Below, piece by piece: positions 1 to 13,079 of a stretch of DNA of 64,000 nucleotides. The stretch comes from Erigeron canadensis. Taxonomy: Eukaryota; Streptophyta; Magnoliopsida; Asterales; Asteraceae. Position numbers and translations under genes: made by a program. The stretch spans positions 11,036,001 to 11,100,000 of the forward strand of contig NC_057764.1 in the NCBI RefSeq assembly GCF_010389155.1. The letters are read 5' to 3'. Under the pieces are notes generated by a model, which saw only the letters and a list, made by a program, of their open reading frames with translations, was not told the DNA's origin and ran no database searches. Numbering within the stretch: position 1 is the stretch's first letter; every line of letters begins with the position of its first letter.

Positions 1-1985
1 ATTTTTATTAGTAATTCATGTTGCTATTGGTTTTATATCTGAAAGTATTAGTTTAATTCTGATGGTTGTCTATGATTATACACTAGGACTAATATGCTAG
101 GATAGAAAATGACAAGTCGGTCTATAACTAGAAGTAAAAAGTGATTTACTTGTAGCCGAGGGATCCAGAACCATAGTAACTAGGATGTATTGAACATGAA
201 GCTTAACAATGCCAGACGCAATCCTTTGACTTGGAAACGAGCACTGTGGTCACCGGAGGGAATTATATCTGGTCATGGCTTAAGAGCCAGGTAATTAAAA
301 GATGAATTAGTAACACAAAATTTAGGTCATTAATGCTTAAAACAATGAATCTAGCGAGAATTTGTTTTAAAGGGTAGTGTGAGTCTAGCGACAGCGCTAC
401 TAACTAGGCAAAGTATTAGTTTATTAGGAGTTAGTGACAAACCCTCAAACAAACTAGAATTACACGCACTACTAGATTAGGTAACGCAACGCGTCCCTCC
501 GAATGATCTCTGTAACTTACCACTAGGCTATACTACACTGATCGGGTTCTCTGCTCGTTACGTGTGTTTAGATTAGATAGTTACTTGTACAACATAAATT
601 TAAAGACAAGAAATAAAAACGCACATCAGTCGGTCCGTTTTTCCGGTGACTTTTTCAATTTTCCGGCGAGCTTTAAATCAATAAATAGTTGGTCAGGATT
701 TGTGCGGGATAGTTTTCTAAGTATTTTGGTGAAAGTTTCAAGTCTTAATTCGAAGGAACAACAAAGTTTTGGGGATTTAAATTTTCCTGGCAAGTTGGTG
801 AATTTTACGGCGAGTGTTGAAATCGAGATTTGTTGGCTAGGTTTGTTCGCAGTTCAAATATGAGTATTTTGGTGTTAATCTCGTGGTGTAATTCGAAGAA
901 ACGAAGAAGTAATCGAGATTTGAAGTTTCCCGACGATCTTCTTCTTCAATTTACCAGTTTCCGCCCACTGTGTTCATCTTGAACTCCCTGTTGATCTGCA
1001 AATCGAATTTTCCAGTCACCATAGTTCCTTTGACCAGCACCTTTTCATTGCATGTCCAGAGCTGTATTCCCAAATCGGAGTTGTATTCCCAAATCATACC
1101 TTTTCATGATTATATCTATATGTGTGTAATATAATAATTATATAATAGTAATTGCAGGTGAAGCATACGAATGTGGTTATGGCTACAGATTGATTATATG
1201 ATTGTTTAGATGCAAATATTTTATTTTATTTCCAAATTCATTCATTATGTTTCATATGCTTCCAAAGTTTTAATGTAAAAAGTTTTTGAGATTTCTATAA
1301 TAATAGATACAGATTATTTATAAAATTATAGATATAGCTTAAAAATAGATATAAATACAGATATTGAAGATAGATGATGATAGGTGGATATGTGGCCTCG
1401 AAGGTACCAAGGTGGCCCAAGTGTGTTGAAAAAAAAAAATATAACTGGTTAATTATTGTCCACATCAGATAAAACAAGTCACGGTCCCAGTAAAAATGTT
1501 TTAGCCGTTTTCTTTACTTCAAATATAACTTTTTTTTGTTAAACCCTAAAAAAGGCTTGAGTTTTTTTTTAAAGAATAAGAAAGGGGAAGATTGGATAGA
1601 GAAAAAAAAGAAAAAAATTATATATCAAAAAAGACATTCTCGAGTTACTTGAAAAACTAATGAAAATAATATAAAGTTAATAGCATTCTTAAGTTAGAAA
1701 GAAAAGAAAAGAAAAGGAAAAAAGTTATAATTTTACAATTATGTACTTTCATACTTAAAGTTGTCTTTAAGTAATAAGGGTAAATTGGTAATATACACTT
1801 AAGTTAAAAGTTTTCCATCTAAATCCTCTTAAAAATAGGAGGAAAGTTTTTACATCCAAAACATCTTTATTTTCTTTTTTTTCTCTTTCTTTTTTCTTAG
1901 AAAAAAAACCTCAAGAATGCAATTTTTTTTTTCTTATACTTTATAAAAAAAACTCAAAGAATGGAGTATAAGTAATTTGGAAAAA
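1..1985. other. AT-rich upstream DNA, no gene recognised
   Basis: No convincing reading frame with codon structure or homology is visible. The first 1.1 kb is less AT-rich and contains stretches that look like degraded LTR or leader sequence of a retrotransposon, but I could not find paired ends. From about 1100 onward the sequence is dominated by A/T runs. It ends in the probable promoter region of the channel gene at 2956. Confidence 0.4.
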
Positions 1986-1988
1986 AAA

Positions 1989-2000
1989 TATATAAATATA
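1989..2000 (+). promoter_or_regulatory. Candidate TATA box of the channel gene
   Basis: A TATATAAATATA motif stands upstream of a pyrimidine-rich stretch (about 2080-2160) typical of plant 5' leaders, in front of the CSC1-like gene. AT-rich surroundings make chance matches likely, so this is only a candidate. Confidence 0.3.
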
Positions 2001-2301
2001 TCAAGGGACAACTCACATCAAAGCTTCAAGCTGTCCTTTTATTTCTACCGTAACAGTATGAAAAAAACGTAAGCGGATACCAATCTACTCTCCATTATCT
2101 CTCTCCCTTTCCACTTCCATTTTTCGTCTCTTTCAATTCATCCAAATAAATCCATCTTTTTCACTTTAAAACAAAGTGTCAAATAATTCAAAAACTTCTA
2201 CTCTTACTTATAATTAACAGAACCACATGTGTTTATTTTGCTGTTCACACAATTCAGGAATGTTCTTCATATCTTTCATTCAAATCTGATTCTATCAAAA
2301 G

Positions 2302-2933
2302 GTTAAACTTTTTTTTTTTTTTTTTGATTATTATTACTGCCATTTCTATGTTATAAACTTCTTTGCTAATATTATTAATTAATTGGTATGTCACTATATA
2401 TGTAGTTGAAATCTGTTTGAATCAGTCTATAAGTAGTAAATATTGGTGGAGACCCTTTTCTATTTTTAATATAGATTTTTCTTCATATCTTTATTTTATA
2501 TGTATGTATTTTATATTTTATTTCCTTCCAAATTTGAAACTTTTTCTTAAATCTTCAACTAGAAATGCTGTTTGATTTAATTTACTGAAAAAGAATGTAT
2601 TTTTCTTTTCGGCAAAAAAAAAAAAGTTTTTATGGTGGTTTAAGTATATATCTCGTATAGTAGTTTTTATTAATTTTATTTATTCATTATTTTACAAGAA
2701 AATCTTATAAACCAATCTAAAAGTTTGGATTTTTATTTGTTGGTGTTTTATATTAATTTTATAGTGAGCAAAAGTTATCAGCATATATTCTTCAAAGATC
2801 TTTTATTCAAAGTAATAATATTTCTTTTATTTTTATCGAAATTTATTACTTTTCTTGATATTCCCATTCCTTTTAAAAATTCTTTAACCAGTAATTTATT
2901 TATTCTGAAAATATATGTGTTGGTCTTAAACAG
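2302..2933 (+). other. Probable 5'-UTR intron of the channel gene
   Basis: A GT donor follows CAAAAG at 2301 and a T-rich tract ends in ACAG at 2933, 22 bp before the start codon. Leader introns are common in plant genes of this kind. Splicing is inferred from consensus and composition only. Confidence 0.4.
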
Positions 2934-2955
2934 GAAGATCTGAAATTGAAGAAAG

Positions 2956-5900
2956 ATGGCTACACTAGCAGATATTGGGCTATCAGCAGCCATTAATATA
3001 ATAACTGCTTTTATTTTCCTGATAGCTTTTGCTATTTTAAGACTTCAACCTTTTAATGATAGAGTTTACTTTCCAAAATGGTATCTTAAGGGTTTAAGGT
3101 CAAGCCCTGCAACTTCCGGGGCATTAGTAAGCAAGTTTATCAATTTGGATTATCGGTCATATATCCGGTTCCTGAATTGGATGCCTGATGCACTCAAAAT
3201 GCCTGAACCCGAGCTCATTGATCATGCTGGTTTGGATTCTGCAGTCTATTTGAGGATTTACTTGCTTGGGTATGCTACATTGTCCCTTTATTTTTTTTTC
3301 AGTTTTTTTTACGTATTCAGTTTTATTATGGTGATGTGTAATGCTTTTTTTGAGTGTTAACTTGTAACATGAATGTTCTGTTATGTCATTGTATAGTGGC
3401 TGCAATGGGATGGTTCTGTTGGGAATGGGTCAAATGCGTGATTTTTAAGAATGTGCAGGCACTTCCTTGTCTTCTTGTTGAATTTCATTTGATATATTAT
3501 ATATTATCACTATAAAGTTATCTTATTAATGAAAATGTCTTATATATGAATAAAAGGATTTAGGATGCGTAACTTTTTATCATTTGGATGCTCTTTAATT
3601 TGTTTTTGACCTTTTTTTGAACTAAATGCTTGAAATATAGCCCCTTTGGAGATTATAACCCAAATAAACTTAATTTCACATAAATGTTGCGACATGTTTT
3701 AGCTCATTTAAGACCAACTGATTTAGGTTTGTTGTGCTGCAAAGTCCGAGCCAATATTCTATAGTTGGATAATTCTTCTATGGTTATTTGAATACGATTA
3801 AAATTAAGTTTATGATTTTTGAATTGTGTGTATATAGGTTAAAAATATTTGTTCCCATACTCTTCCTTACATGGGCTATTTTGGTGCCGATAAACTGGAC
3901 AAACAAGTGGCTCGAGGACTCTAAAGCAACTTACAGTGACATCGATAAGCTTTCTATATCAAACATCCCACAAGGATCTCACAGGCATGGAAATTATGTC
4001 ATTGCATTTCAGTTCAATGTCTCTCTATTCATTATGTGTGTTGGATGTGTTAAAGATAATCATTTGGTGCAATACATTTTGATGGTTCCAGGTTTTATGC
4101 TCATGTAGTAATGGCATATGCTGTTACATTTTGGACATGCTTTTCTTTGAAGAAGGAATATGAAACAATTGCAAATATGCGGCTGCATTTTATGCAATCA
4201 GAAAAACGTCGCCCTGACCAATTTACGGTAAGCTACATTATCTCACTGCAAGCACATACAACCATGCAAAAACCATTGTAGTTTTGAAAACATTATAATT
4301 CCTGTTTTGTTTACAGGTTCTTGTGAAGAATGTGCCACCAGATGTGGATGAATCTGTCAGTGAGGCTGTGGAGCATTTCTTTTTAGTCAACCATCCTGAT
4401 AACTATTTAACTCATCAGGTTGAGCTATTAATCAAATCTCTGGAAGATGTCTTATTAATATGAATTTAATCACTGATGCTATCAAGTTTTGATCATAGTC
4501 AAAACAATAAATTGTATACACACTATTGGGGACAAAATGATGTATTTATTTTAAACCAGTGTCATTTTAATGTACAAGGGATCTTGATGTGGTTTCTTTT
4601 ATTGATGTAATTATTATTTCCAGGTAGTGCTAAATGCAAACAAGCTTGCAGATTTGGTTGAAGAGAAGAAAAGTAAGCAAAATTGGCTTGTCTATTATCA
4701 GAATAAGTTTTCAAGAAACCAAGATAAACGACCCATGATGAAGGTACCACAGATTTATGATTTGAAGGAAGTTGGTTTGTTATATGTATATGCATTTTTT
4801 GTTGTATGTATTTTCCTAATTTTCTAATTCCTTTCTTATGTGGTTCATTGGACAGACTGGTTTTCTTGGACTTTGGGGAGAGAAAGTGGATGCTATTCAA
4901 TATCACATAACTGAAATTGAGAAACTGAAAGATCAGGTAAAAATTATATCTTTGAGTCGATTTATATTGATATCTAACAACTTGTAAGAGATTATGATTC
5001 TGATATCATACAAGTGTGGCTGATTTTAGCTGAATGTCACATATAAAGAATGTACATTCAATAATTTTTTATTTTTATTTTTTTTGCTGGGAACACACAT
5101 TTAATCACTTTTGTCATGATTAATAAGTTTCAAATCAAGTTGTGGAATAAATTATATTGGTAATTGGGCCCAAATTTTGAATATAAACTATTCCAATGTA
5201 GATCTTGAATATTGATTTTTAAAGTATGTCCTTAACATAGAAGTTGAATGAAAGTACGTTTGTTAATATACAAATCAAATTAAAGAATGTTCAAATCGCC
5301 CATGATTTATATCCCCGTAACGATCGTCTAGTCATGGGCGTCATGCAACATAAAAGCGGAGTGCGGGGGTTCAGATCCTGTCCCCATGTCCCTTAAACTA
5401 TAATGTTAAATGATTTAATTCTCTGTCAGCCATCTGATCGGTCTGGGGAATCGTGATCCATTTAACTGTCCACGAATTTATGTTAAGCAGAGTTCTTATA
5501 TAGGTGATTAATTTCCTATGCAGATAGCTGAAGAAAAAGAAAATGTTATGAATAACCCAAAAGCAATCATGCCAGCAGCATTTGTGTCATTCAAAACTCG
5601 TTGGGCAGCTGCTGTTGCTGCACAAACGCAACAAGCTAGGAACCCGACTCTTTGGTTGACAGAGTGGGCTGCAGAACCACGTGATGTTTTCTGGCAAAAT
5701 TTGGCCATTCCTTACGTCTCATTGACTATTCGGAAGGTTTTAATGGCCGTTGCCTTCTTTTTTCTCACCTTCTTTTTCATAATTCCTATTGCATTTGTAC
5801 AATCACTTGCAAACATTGAAGGTATCGAGAAGGCGGCACCCTTTCTTAAACCTATCATTGAAATGTAAGTTCGCTTTACTCGTTATCTGTTTAAAATTGA

Positions 5901-8559
5901 TGGTATTTTGAAATTGAATATCTGAGCTGTCATAATCCTGTATCTGATGTTTAGACAAACCAGTTGTGCTTCTGATTATATGATTATTCAGGAGGCTAAT
6001 TAGTCACAGTTACATGATCAGTTTCATTCTAGCTGTATAATTAATTATGCGTATGTAAAAAAGAAAATTATGTTTCTTGATGTTTTGACGACAAGATTAC
6101 ACTTCTGATTATTTGATTATTACAACTTTAGAAACAATACACATCAATGTGTACTGTTTATTGCTCAAATTTGATGGATGCTCTTTTAATGTATATGCAG
6201 AAAAACAATTAAATCCTTTATCCAAGGTTTTCTACCCGGGATTGCTCTAAAGATCTTTCTCATCCTACTACCAACAATCTTGATGATAATGTCCAAGTTT
6301 GAAGGGTTTTTGAGTATATCACGTTTAGAACGGAGATCTGCATCAAGATATTATCTTTTCAACTTCGTGAACGTTTTTCTAGGGAGTGTGATCGCTGGAA
6401 CGGTGTTGGAACAGCTGAATACGTTTCTAAAACAGTCGGTAAACAAGTATGTTTTCTTCAAGAAAAATGTGCTCTTTCTGTTCCTGTCTGATAAATAATC
6501 ATTTTAGTACGAAATGAAACTGATTCATTGTTAAATGTAGTAAATTGTCAAACTTGGCAATCCGATTTTCATTTATTAATCACATACTCCTTTATTCCAC
6601 TGGGGTTGGTGGCCCATTGGTAAGGTCTTTGTACCTTGGTCTTTACCCGGTTTCAAGTCCCCTGCTCACATTTATGGGGGTGCGGGTGAGAGAGGGTTGG
6701 GGCTATTTTTGGAAGTCCTGGAATCTATCCTAGTCATTCAGGTAGTTTAAGAGTAGGACTGTAGGAGTAGGATAGTTTGCCAATCAAAAAGAATATCACA
6801 TACTCCGTTTCGTATGTTCATATCAGGGTTCCAAGATGAATACTTATATACCCTTGTATTACTCTATTTATCTTTGTTTTGTTAAAGACTTTTTTTTTCG
6901 GTAAAAAGGCTGTCACCCTTTGTTAACTTTGTATTAATCACAATATAAACAGGTGAAAAGGCTGGATGCCAATTCGACTCTACAAGAACGCACTACATGT
7001 GCAACAACCAATAACCAGTACACAAACTACCTATGGGCTCACTGAAAAGACTACCTAACTTTTGTGTTAAAGACTTAGAATTCACCAAAAATTCAACCCC
7101 ATCAACTGTGATCAATGATCACCAAAACATGAAGCAACAGAAGTGTAATTGGATAGCATCTTATGCCACTATATATGATGGTACCACTCACTATCATCTG
7201 TTTATCTCAGGATCCCAGAGACAATTGGAGTGGCTATTCCTATGAAAGCAACTTTTTTTATAACATATATAATGGTTGACGGTTGGAGTGGCACTGCTGG
7301 AGAAATTTTGAGGTTAAAGCCATTGATAATATATCATTTGAAGAACTTTTTTTTAGTTAAAACCGAAAAGGATAGAGAAGAAGCCATGGATCCTGGAAGC
7401 ATAGGTTTCAACACTGGCGAACCTCAGATACAGTTTTATTTCCTAATCGGACTCATTTATGCTGTCGTGACCCCTCTTCTTACTCCTTTCATCCTGGTCT
7501 TCTTCGCCCTTGCATATGTCGTTTATCGTCATCAGGTAAATGTTTGTCAAAAGCTCTATTAGTTCCCCATCCAAATAACTTCTAAATTTAAATAATACTT
7601 TAATTACCAAAGTTTTCTTCAAAATGTTAACATTTTAATGTTTTCAAGCACTTCAAAATGGAAAAATGTGGAAAAACGTCTTTTTTCCTACAGTATTGGA
7701 ACAATTCTAGTTGATCTTGAAGATAATAAATTATCTTGTTTAAGTAGAAATGATGACTTTGTTTTATGTGTTGATTACTTCAGTTTTAAACTTCATAATG
7801 TTTTGATTCCAATTTTTTTCGAGCAATTAAGTGCTGAATAGTTTGAAGTTACTTAAACGAACTTGTTTTGACTTAGAAGACTAGTTTTTTCTGACTTTCT
7901 TTAAAATGCAGATTATAAACGTTTATAACCAAGAATATGAAAGCAGTGCAGCATTTTGGCCTGATGTTCATGGACGAGTAATTGCAGCATTGATCATCTC
8001 ACAGCTACTTTTGATGGGATTGTTGAGCACAAAAGCTGCTGCTTCTTCAACTCCGTTTCTTCTTGCACTTCCGGTCATGACTATCGGGTTCCATATGTAC
8101 TGTAAAGGTCGGTTTGAGCCTGCATTTATCAGATACCCGTTACAGGTACGTGCCAGTCATAGAAATGTTCGGCATGTCAAAAACTTAATTTGCCATTCAA
8201 AGCATGTATTTGCATTTAAGCACCAACTGATGATCATTTTATGATCTTGTAATATTCCATTTTGTGTCCAGGAAGCAATGATGAAAGATACACTTGAACG
8301 AGCAAGAGAACCGAACTTGAATCTAAAAGGCTACCTTCAGAATGCATACGTTCCTCCTATATTCAAGGAAGCAGAATCTGATTCAGACAATGATTATGAC
8401 GACGACGATGATGATGAAGTGAATGATAAAAAATGGAAAAAAGATAATGTGTTGGTCGCCACCAAGAGGCAGTCCCGTAAAAACACCCCAGTGCCTAGCA
8501 AAATGAGTGCTGGTTCGTCGCCAAACCTACAGGAGATTGAAGAGAAGGACAAGCCATAG
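2956..8559 (+). CDS. CSC1-like / OSCA1-type hyperosmolality-gated calcium channel, 11 coding exons
   Basis: Encodes a plasma-membrane OSCA/CSC1 cation channel (TMEM63-like, DUF221/RSN1_7TM family) that opens on hyperosmotic or mechanical stress. Exons by splice consensus and frame: 2956-3269, 3838-3984, 4092-4227, 4317-4418, 4624-4743, 4856-4936, 5524-5864, 6201-6446, 7211-7535, 7912-8145, 8272-8559. They sum to 2334 nt, 777 aa, the usual family length. The N-terminal membrane segment starts MATLADIGLSAAINII. The cytosolic part holds VLVKNVPPDVDESVSE. The C-terminal pore region contains AFFFLTFFFIIPIAFVQSL, PILMIMSKFEGF-like helices and the conserved LKPLIIYHLKNFFLVKTEKD stretch. The tail is acidic (DYDDDDDDE, about residues 720-735), then basic. 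Intron 2 (3985-4091) is GC-AG. The intron before exon 9 carries a SINE. All exons join in frame without stops, so the gene looks intact. Confidence 0.93.
6591..6794 (+). mobile_element. tRNA-derived SINE in an intron of the channel gene
   Basis: A 204-bp insert has a polymerase III A-box-like TGGCCCATTGGTAAGG and a B-box-like GGTTTCAAGTCCC about 40 bp later, as in tRNA-derived SINEs. It is flanked by a perfect 12-bp duplication ATCACATACTCC at 6579-6590 and 6795-6806, which is the expected mark of target-primed insertion. No protein coding. It lies in sense orientation in the intron between exons 8 and 9. Confidence 0.7.
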
Positions 8560-9287
8560 ATGACGACGTTGTTGAGGGCAAGTGTAGATTACTCAAGCAG
8601 ATAATACATAGATGTGTCTCTTGTATAGCAAGAAAGACCTTTTGAAGGAATGCAATCCATAGTTTATTTTAATTTTTATGGTCAAAAGCATGGATCTCAT
8701 AGCTTGAGCATTTGCATATAGCCATTGGTATGTGTAAAAGATTTTTACTAATATAACCCTCTGAGTTGTGTGTAAGCTTCCGGTATTTTTTGGAAGATTA
8801 GCTTTGTTTGGTTGCATGCAACCTTGTCTAATTTTCCTGCAATTTTTTGATGTCCTAATCATATCATTGTATCTATTGCTTTAAGTTTTATTTAATTGGG
8901 TTTCATACATCCAAGCCCAAACCTTCCCTGAATTTTCTTGCTTCATTGGAGAACTTCATTGATGAGAAATAAAAAAAATCTTCGTTTGCTAAGTGAAGAG
9001 TAATAGTGAAGAAATCTTCATTGCTTCAATAAAAATTCAATTAAAAAAACGACGAAGTAATTTTGATTGAACCTTACGAATGAAGAAGAATCTGAAGATA
9101 AATGAAAAAATCTGAGAAATGGATTAGGATAAAGTTATTCACCTTTATAACTAAAGTTAATCTAATAGTTAAGATTAAAGTTTGATATTTAAAATCATTG
9201 GATTTAATTCAATTGTTAAAGTTAATCCAACTTTACATATAAAAAAATTAATCAGTGGTAGATAATCTCAATCCTTGAAGAACTTGA
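8560..9287. other. 3' UTR and AT-rich spacer
   Basis: Begins as the 3' UTR of the channel gene (stop TAG at 8557-8559). The rest is AT-rich with short A-runs and GAAGAA/TTCTTC patches. I see no gene or element ends in it. Confidence 0.5.
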
Positions 9288-9600
9288 ACCAAAAGTTAAT
9301 TATAAAACTCCCAACTCATCCTCAACATTAATGGTCACCACCTTTTTCCGATTTCTTTCTGCATGTCCCCTCCCCTTTCATATAAGGAATATCTCTCATC
9401 TCTTCCCTCAACTTTTTCTCAATTAAAATATGGAGTTAATTACACCAAAAGTTAATTATAAAACTCCCAACTCATCTTCAACATTGATGGTCACCACCTT
9501 TTCCCGATTTCTTTCTGCCCGTCCCATCCCCTCTCATATAAGGAATATCTCTCATCTTTTCCCTCAACTTTTTCTCAATTAAAATATAGAGCTAATTACA
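9288..9600. repeat. 156-bp tandem duplication
   Basis: Two adjacent copies of a 156-bp unit (9288-9443 and 9444-9600) differ at only a handful of positions. Each starts ACCAAAAGTTAATTAT and ends with GGAGTTAATTAC or AGAGCTAATTAC. The high identity suggests a fairly recent local duplication. Confidence 0.75.
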
Positions 9601-9779
9601 GAAATTGTCCCTGTCATGGTACCCAACTTGCAGGTTTCATCCATAACTTTCAAAAATTATAGTTTTAGTCCAAAAAACTTTGCTCCGTCAACATTACCAG
9701 GTCTTAAACGTTCGTTTAATACGAGTTTTAGTCCAAACTACAGTTCATTTTTGAACCTGTAATACCAAAAATTACAGGT

Positions 9780-12059
9780 TCATTTGCTAATCCCTGTCGG
9801 GGATGTTTTGTCTCATTTTTTGACCCTTTAGGTATCTCTGTTTTCAGCCAATCCTGGTTCATTTTAAATACATTATAGCATACTTTCAATATATACATTT
9901 AGTTTTATACAACTTCCAATATATACATTTAGTTTTATCCAAAACAAAAGACACTACAAGTTATGGCTCTCCAAGAACAACCAGGAGCCATTTTGGCTGC
10001 TGAAATTCAGCAAACCTCACTCACGGGGCTGTTTTCTGACTTGTGTTTGAACCACCTAAATGTATCCGTTTTCTTCAAACCTTATACCATTTGAAAGCCC
10101 TGCCCTAGTTTCAGTACATATTTTTAGCTTTAACCAAAAAATTATATATAAAGAGTTCAACCCCTCAAAAAAATTACCCCAAGGCCAATTCTGCACTTTT
10201 ACCCATGTTGCCAGGAGACCTGTTTTTTCTAATCTTTAGACTCAACTCATATCCATAAGTTGCTATGAACCTAGATAGAACAGAATATACATATATCTTC
10301 TAACAAACATATTCAACACTTCCAGATGAACTATTTCCTATATTTACACAAAATGACTAAACGGGTCCAATAACCAAAATGGACAACATAGATAACTAAC
10401 GAATTCTAACTTTTTATAACTAACCAACTTGATATATATACACCAAAATTTGCAGAAATAAAAGAGCTATCTCTGCTCTAGTATACACCACATGTCCTTG
10501 ACTCGAAGACATAACACGACGAGTTTTACCAAAAAGATTTTAAACAACATATTACACTTTAAAGTTAAAACGGGCGTAACAACACATAAGTATCAACCAC
10601 ACAGCCTGTGATTTAAGATAGAAGTGCAACCTCACACTCCTTCTTAAGTTCTTTCCCCGACCCACTTCCACCTAAGCTCCTGTAAGTAAACAGTAAGCAT
10701 AAAGCTTAGTGAATATATAGAAACTAAACAATGATAACAAACTGCATACATATGAAACTTTATAAAAAGACTTAACTGCAGATATATCAAATGCATAAAT
10801 ATATAGAAAGCTGCCTATAATGGATCCAATCTCTGCCAATACAATATGTTAGTCTGCCACTGCTCAATTACATGGAACTGACTACACGTGTATAATCAAC
10901 TTCCACATAATCATGACTACCGACTTATCTAATGATGCTGATTTATATAAAACAAATTCTATATACTCACCTCTTCGTCTTATGATCGAATATATATACA
11001 CGAGCACTTCCAAACTCTTAGCACCTAAATAAATATTAGAATATCATCTCATTAACATGCTAAGACTAAATTATCGGCCAAAATAAATTTTGGACACTTG
11101 ACTTCTAAAGTCAAAATTATCACTTTCATTACTAGTTATAGTCATAATACAAACTAGGTGTAAAGTAAGTAAGTAAATAACTGCTCAGTGCCGCCTTCCG
11201 CGGGTTTTGAGCCCCAATACCTCGACGGTGTATGAGGGAGGTTAAGATGTAGGCAGACCTTACCTCTACCTAAGTAGAGAGGCTGCTTCCAGTTTCTACC
11301 TAAATGATAGAAAAGACCCTCCAACATTTGCATGGGATGAGGATCGAACCCATGACCTCTGTTTCCAGAGTTAACCTTCGAGTTAGGATCAGTAGTTCCA
11401 TTTAAACTTGTTTAACCCACCATAGTCATGGGTTAACATCTACTTATCAATTTTTATCAATTAAATATACCAACTCACTAGTTAATTTCAACTTTTTATA
11501 AAAATCTCTTCAAGAATCAAAATTAATGATTCTTAATAACATCATAGGAACAAAACCCATGATTGAATTTAACTAATTTCCTCATCTCATCCCCAAAACC
11601 CTAAAATTCTTTACTTTTAACTATGAAAATCAAGAACAAGAATTACCTTGAGATTATTTATGATATAACTACATGAAAATAGCTTAAAACTGATGAAAAG
11701 AGGTTGAAATCAGCTAGATTGTAGCTTGAATTGTTCCTACGTGAGCTTTCCTTCATTGGAGGGAAACTAGGATAGAGCTTATGATATGTGTATGTTTGAT
11801 ACGGGTTAAACGTACATAAATCAACTTAATTTATATTAATCTCATAAGCATACAGGTATTTACACCCCTAATCCCTCTAGTCTCGGCTATTTCTTATTTA
11901 CAACCTTAGTCTCAATAGTTCTTCTCGACTTTTTAATTTATTTAAAATATACCACATATAGAGTCGACATACAATGTTTATAAGTTGCATCTATATAAAA
12001 ATGATAATAATACTAATATTTTATTATTATTAAATTACTTTAAAACTCGGGGTGTTACA
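9780..12059 (-). mobile_element. Old Ty3/gypsy LTR (solo LTR or fragment), minus strand
   Basis: Read on the minus strand it starts TGTAACACCCCGAGTTTTAA at 12059, the classic start of plant Ty3/gypsy (Tekay/Del-type) LTRs, and then follows the same order of landmarks as the LTR at 14944: a TTTTAGGGTTTTGGGG stretch, then AGGTGAGTATAT. No gag or pol follows. The left end is not defined; 9780 is my estimate. A SINE sits inside it. Confidence 0.5.
11165..11395 (-). mobile_element. Au-like SINE, minus strand
   Basis: On the minus strand a B-box GGTTCGATCC is followed by GGTAAGGTCTGCCTACATCT and a CTCCCTCATAC tail. This order is typical of the widespread plant Au-type SINEs (family knowledge). The left side (plus strand) shows an AAGTAAGTAAGTAAAT tract that could be the 3' tail. 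Target duplications were not identified and the ends are approximate. Confidence 0.55.
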
Positions 12060-12491
12060 AAAAGATGAAAGACTTGGAAGAACCCATTAAAAGTCTGATC
12101 CTAATGACTTTCTATCTTTGGTAAATGTAATGGTACGTAGTTACTTGTATTTTGACTCATGCTTGTATTTTGGGTTGGGGTATTCATGCTAGTTCGGGTT
12201 TGCATGGATAATTATTGAAAATGAGTTAGGGTGAAAATAAGTGGTGCCATCTCTAATCTTGGGGATCCTTTCTTAGGTTGATTACCATATTTTTTCATAG
12301 ATTGATTACCGTATTTTTCTTGGGATTATTGGACCATAGTAATCCTTGGTTTATTCCTTTTTAAATGTATGTATGCGTAGTTATTTTCATAGCACATGTT
12401 TGATTTCTTACATGAGGTTATGTTTATTATGTTTTTATGGCTTTATGTTATTACGTTTTTATATTGTTTAGTATTAAGGTTTCAGTTAAAA

Positions 12492-12638
12492 TAAAATAAG
12501 TATTAAAGTAAAGTGAATCATGAAAATCATTGTGCATCAATATATACATTTGTGCTTCGTGAATCTTTGTACATCGTTTTATCATGATCCAAGGGCCAAG
12601 ATCTTGTCCTATTTGTTTTAATTTAATACTTATTTTAC
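12492..12638. mobile_element. Small MITE with AT-rich terminal inverted repeats
   Basis: The ends are inverted repeats (AAAATAAGTATTAAAGTAAA against TTTAATACTTATTTTAC). Internally it carries AAAATCATTGTGCATCA, TGCTTCGTGAATC and CAAGATCTTGTCC. The same blocks occur in inverted order in a second element at 46351-46526, so both belong to one dispersed family. The target duplication is unclear. Confidence 0.5.
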
Positions 12639-12777
12639 AATAACCGTCCCTTTAGTGTTAATATGTTTAATTTGGTTCTCCAACACCCCACTAGCGCTTA
12701 TAACGATAGGGTTCTTGTTGCTGTTGGTATATTAGTGTTACTAGTCTTGAGCTCCGTCTGATGGATGACTAGTCTCA

Positions 12778-12807
12778 ATATATATATATATATATATATG
12801 TATATAT
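12778..12807. repeat. TA microsatellite
   Basis: About 22 nt of uninterrupted AT dinucleotides followed by GTATATATC. Confidence 0.9.
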
Positions 12808-13079
12808 CAATATGATAACATGTCTTTGATAATTATTAACATGTGTTGGTTTCAAATCTTCAACATGAACCAACGTTGTCTTCTTTTCATCTAACAAAAA
12901 ATAACTAAAATTATGTTATATTCTAAATTTAGAAAAGAAAGATGTAAATAGAGAGCAAAATAAATTAACGAGGAATATAAATTTAAAAGAATAAAACATT
13001 TTGTAGACGAAAAGTCATAATCAACCTACAATTGACAACAAAATAAATTAAAAGAATTGAAAAATAACAATAACATAAC

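Larger units (their letters stand above)
12060..13074. other. Non-coding spacer with one MITE and a TA microsatellite
   Basis: No gene seen. It contains the short inverted-repeat element at 12492-12638 and a TA microsatellite at 12778-12807, and ends at the target duplication of the large retrotransposon. Confidence 0.5.

Noticed and set aside
564..863. 99-codon plus-strand ORF near the left edge
   Set aside because: No domain, no family resemblance, and composition like surrounding non-coding DNA.
5315..5395. tRNA gene in the intron before exon 7 of the channel gene
   Set aside because: GGTTCAGATCC looks like a B box, but no cloverleaf arms pair. At best it is an old SINE relic.
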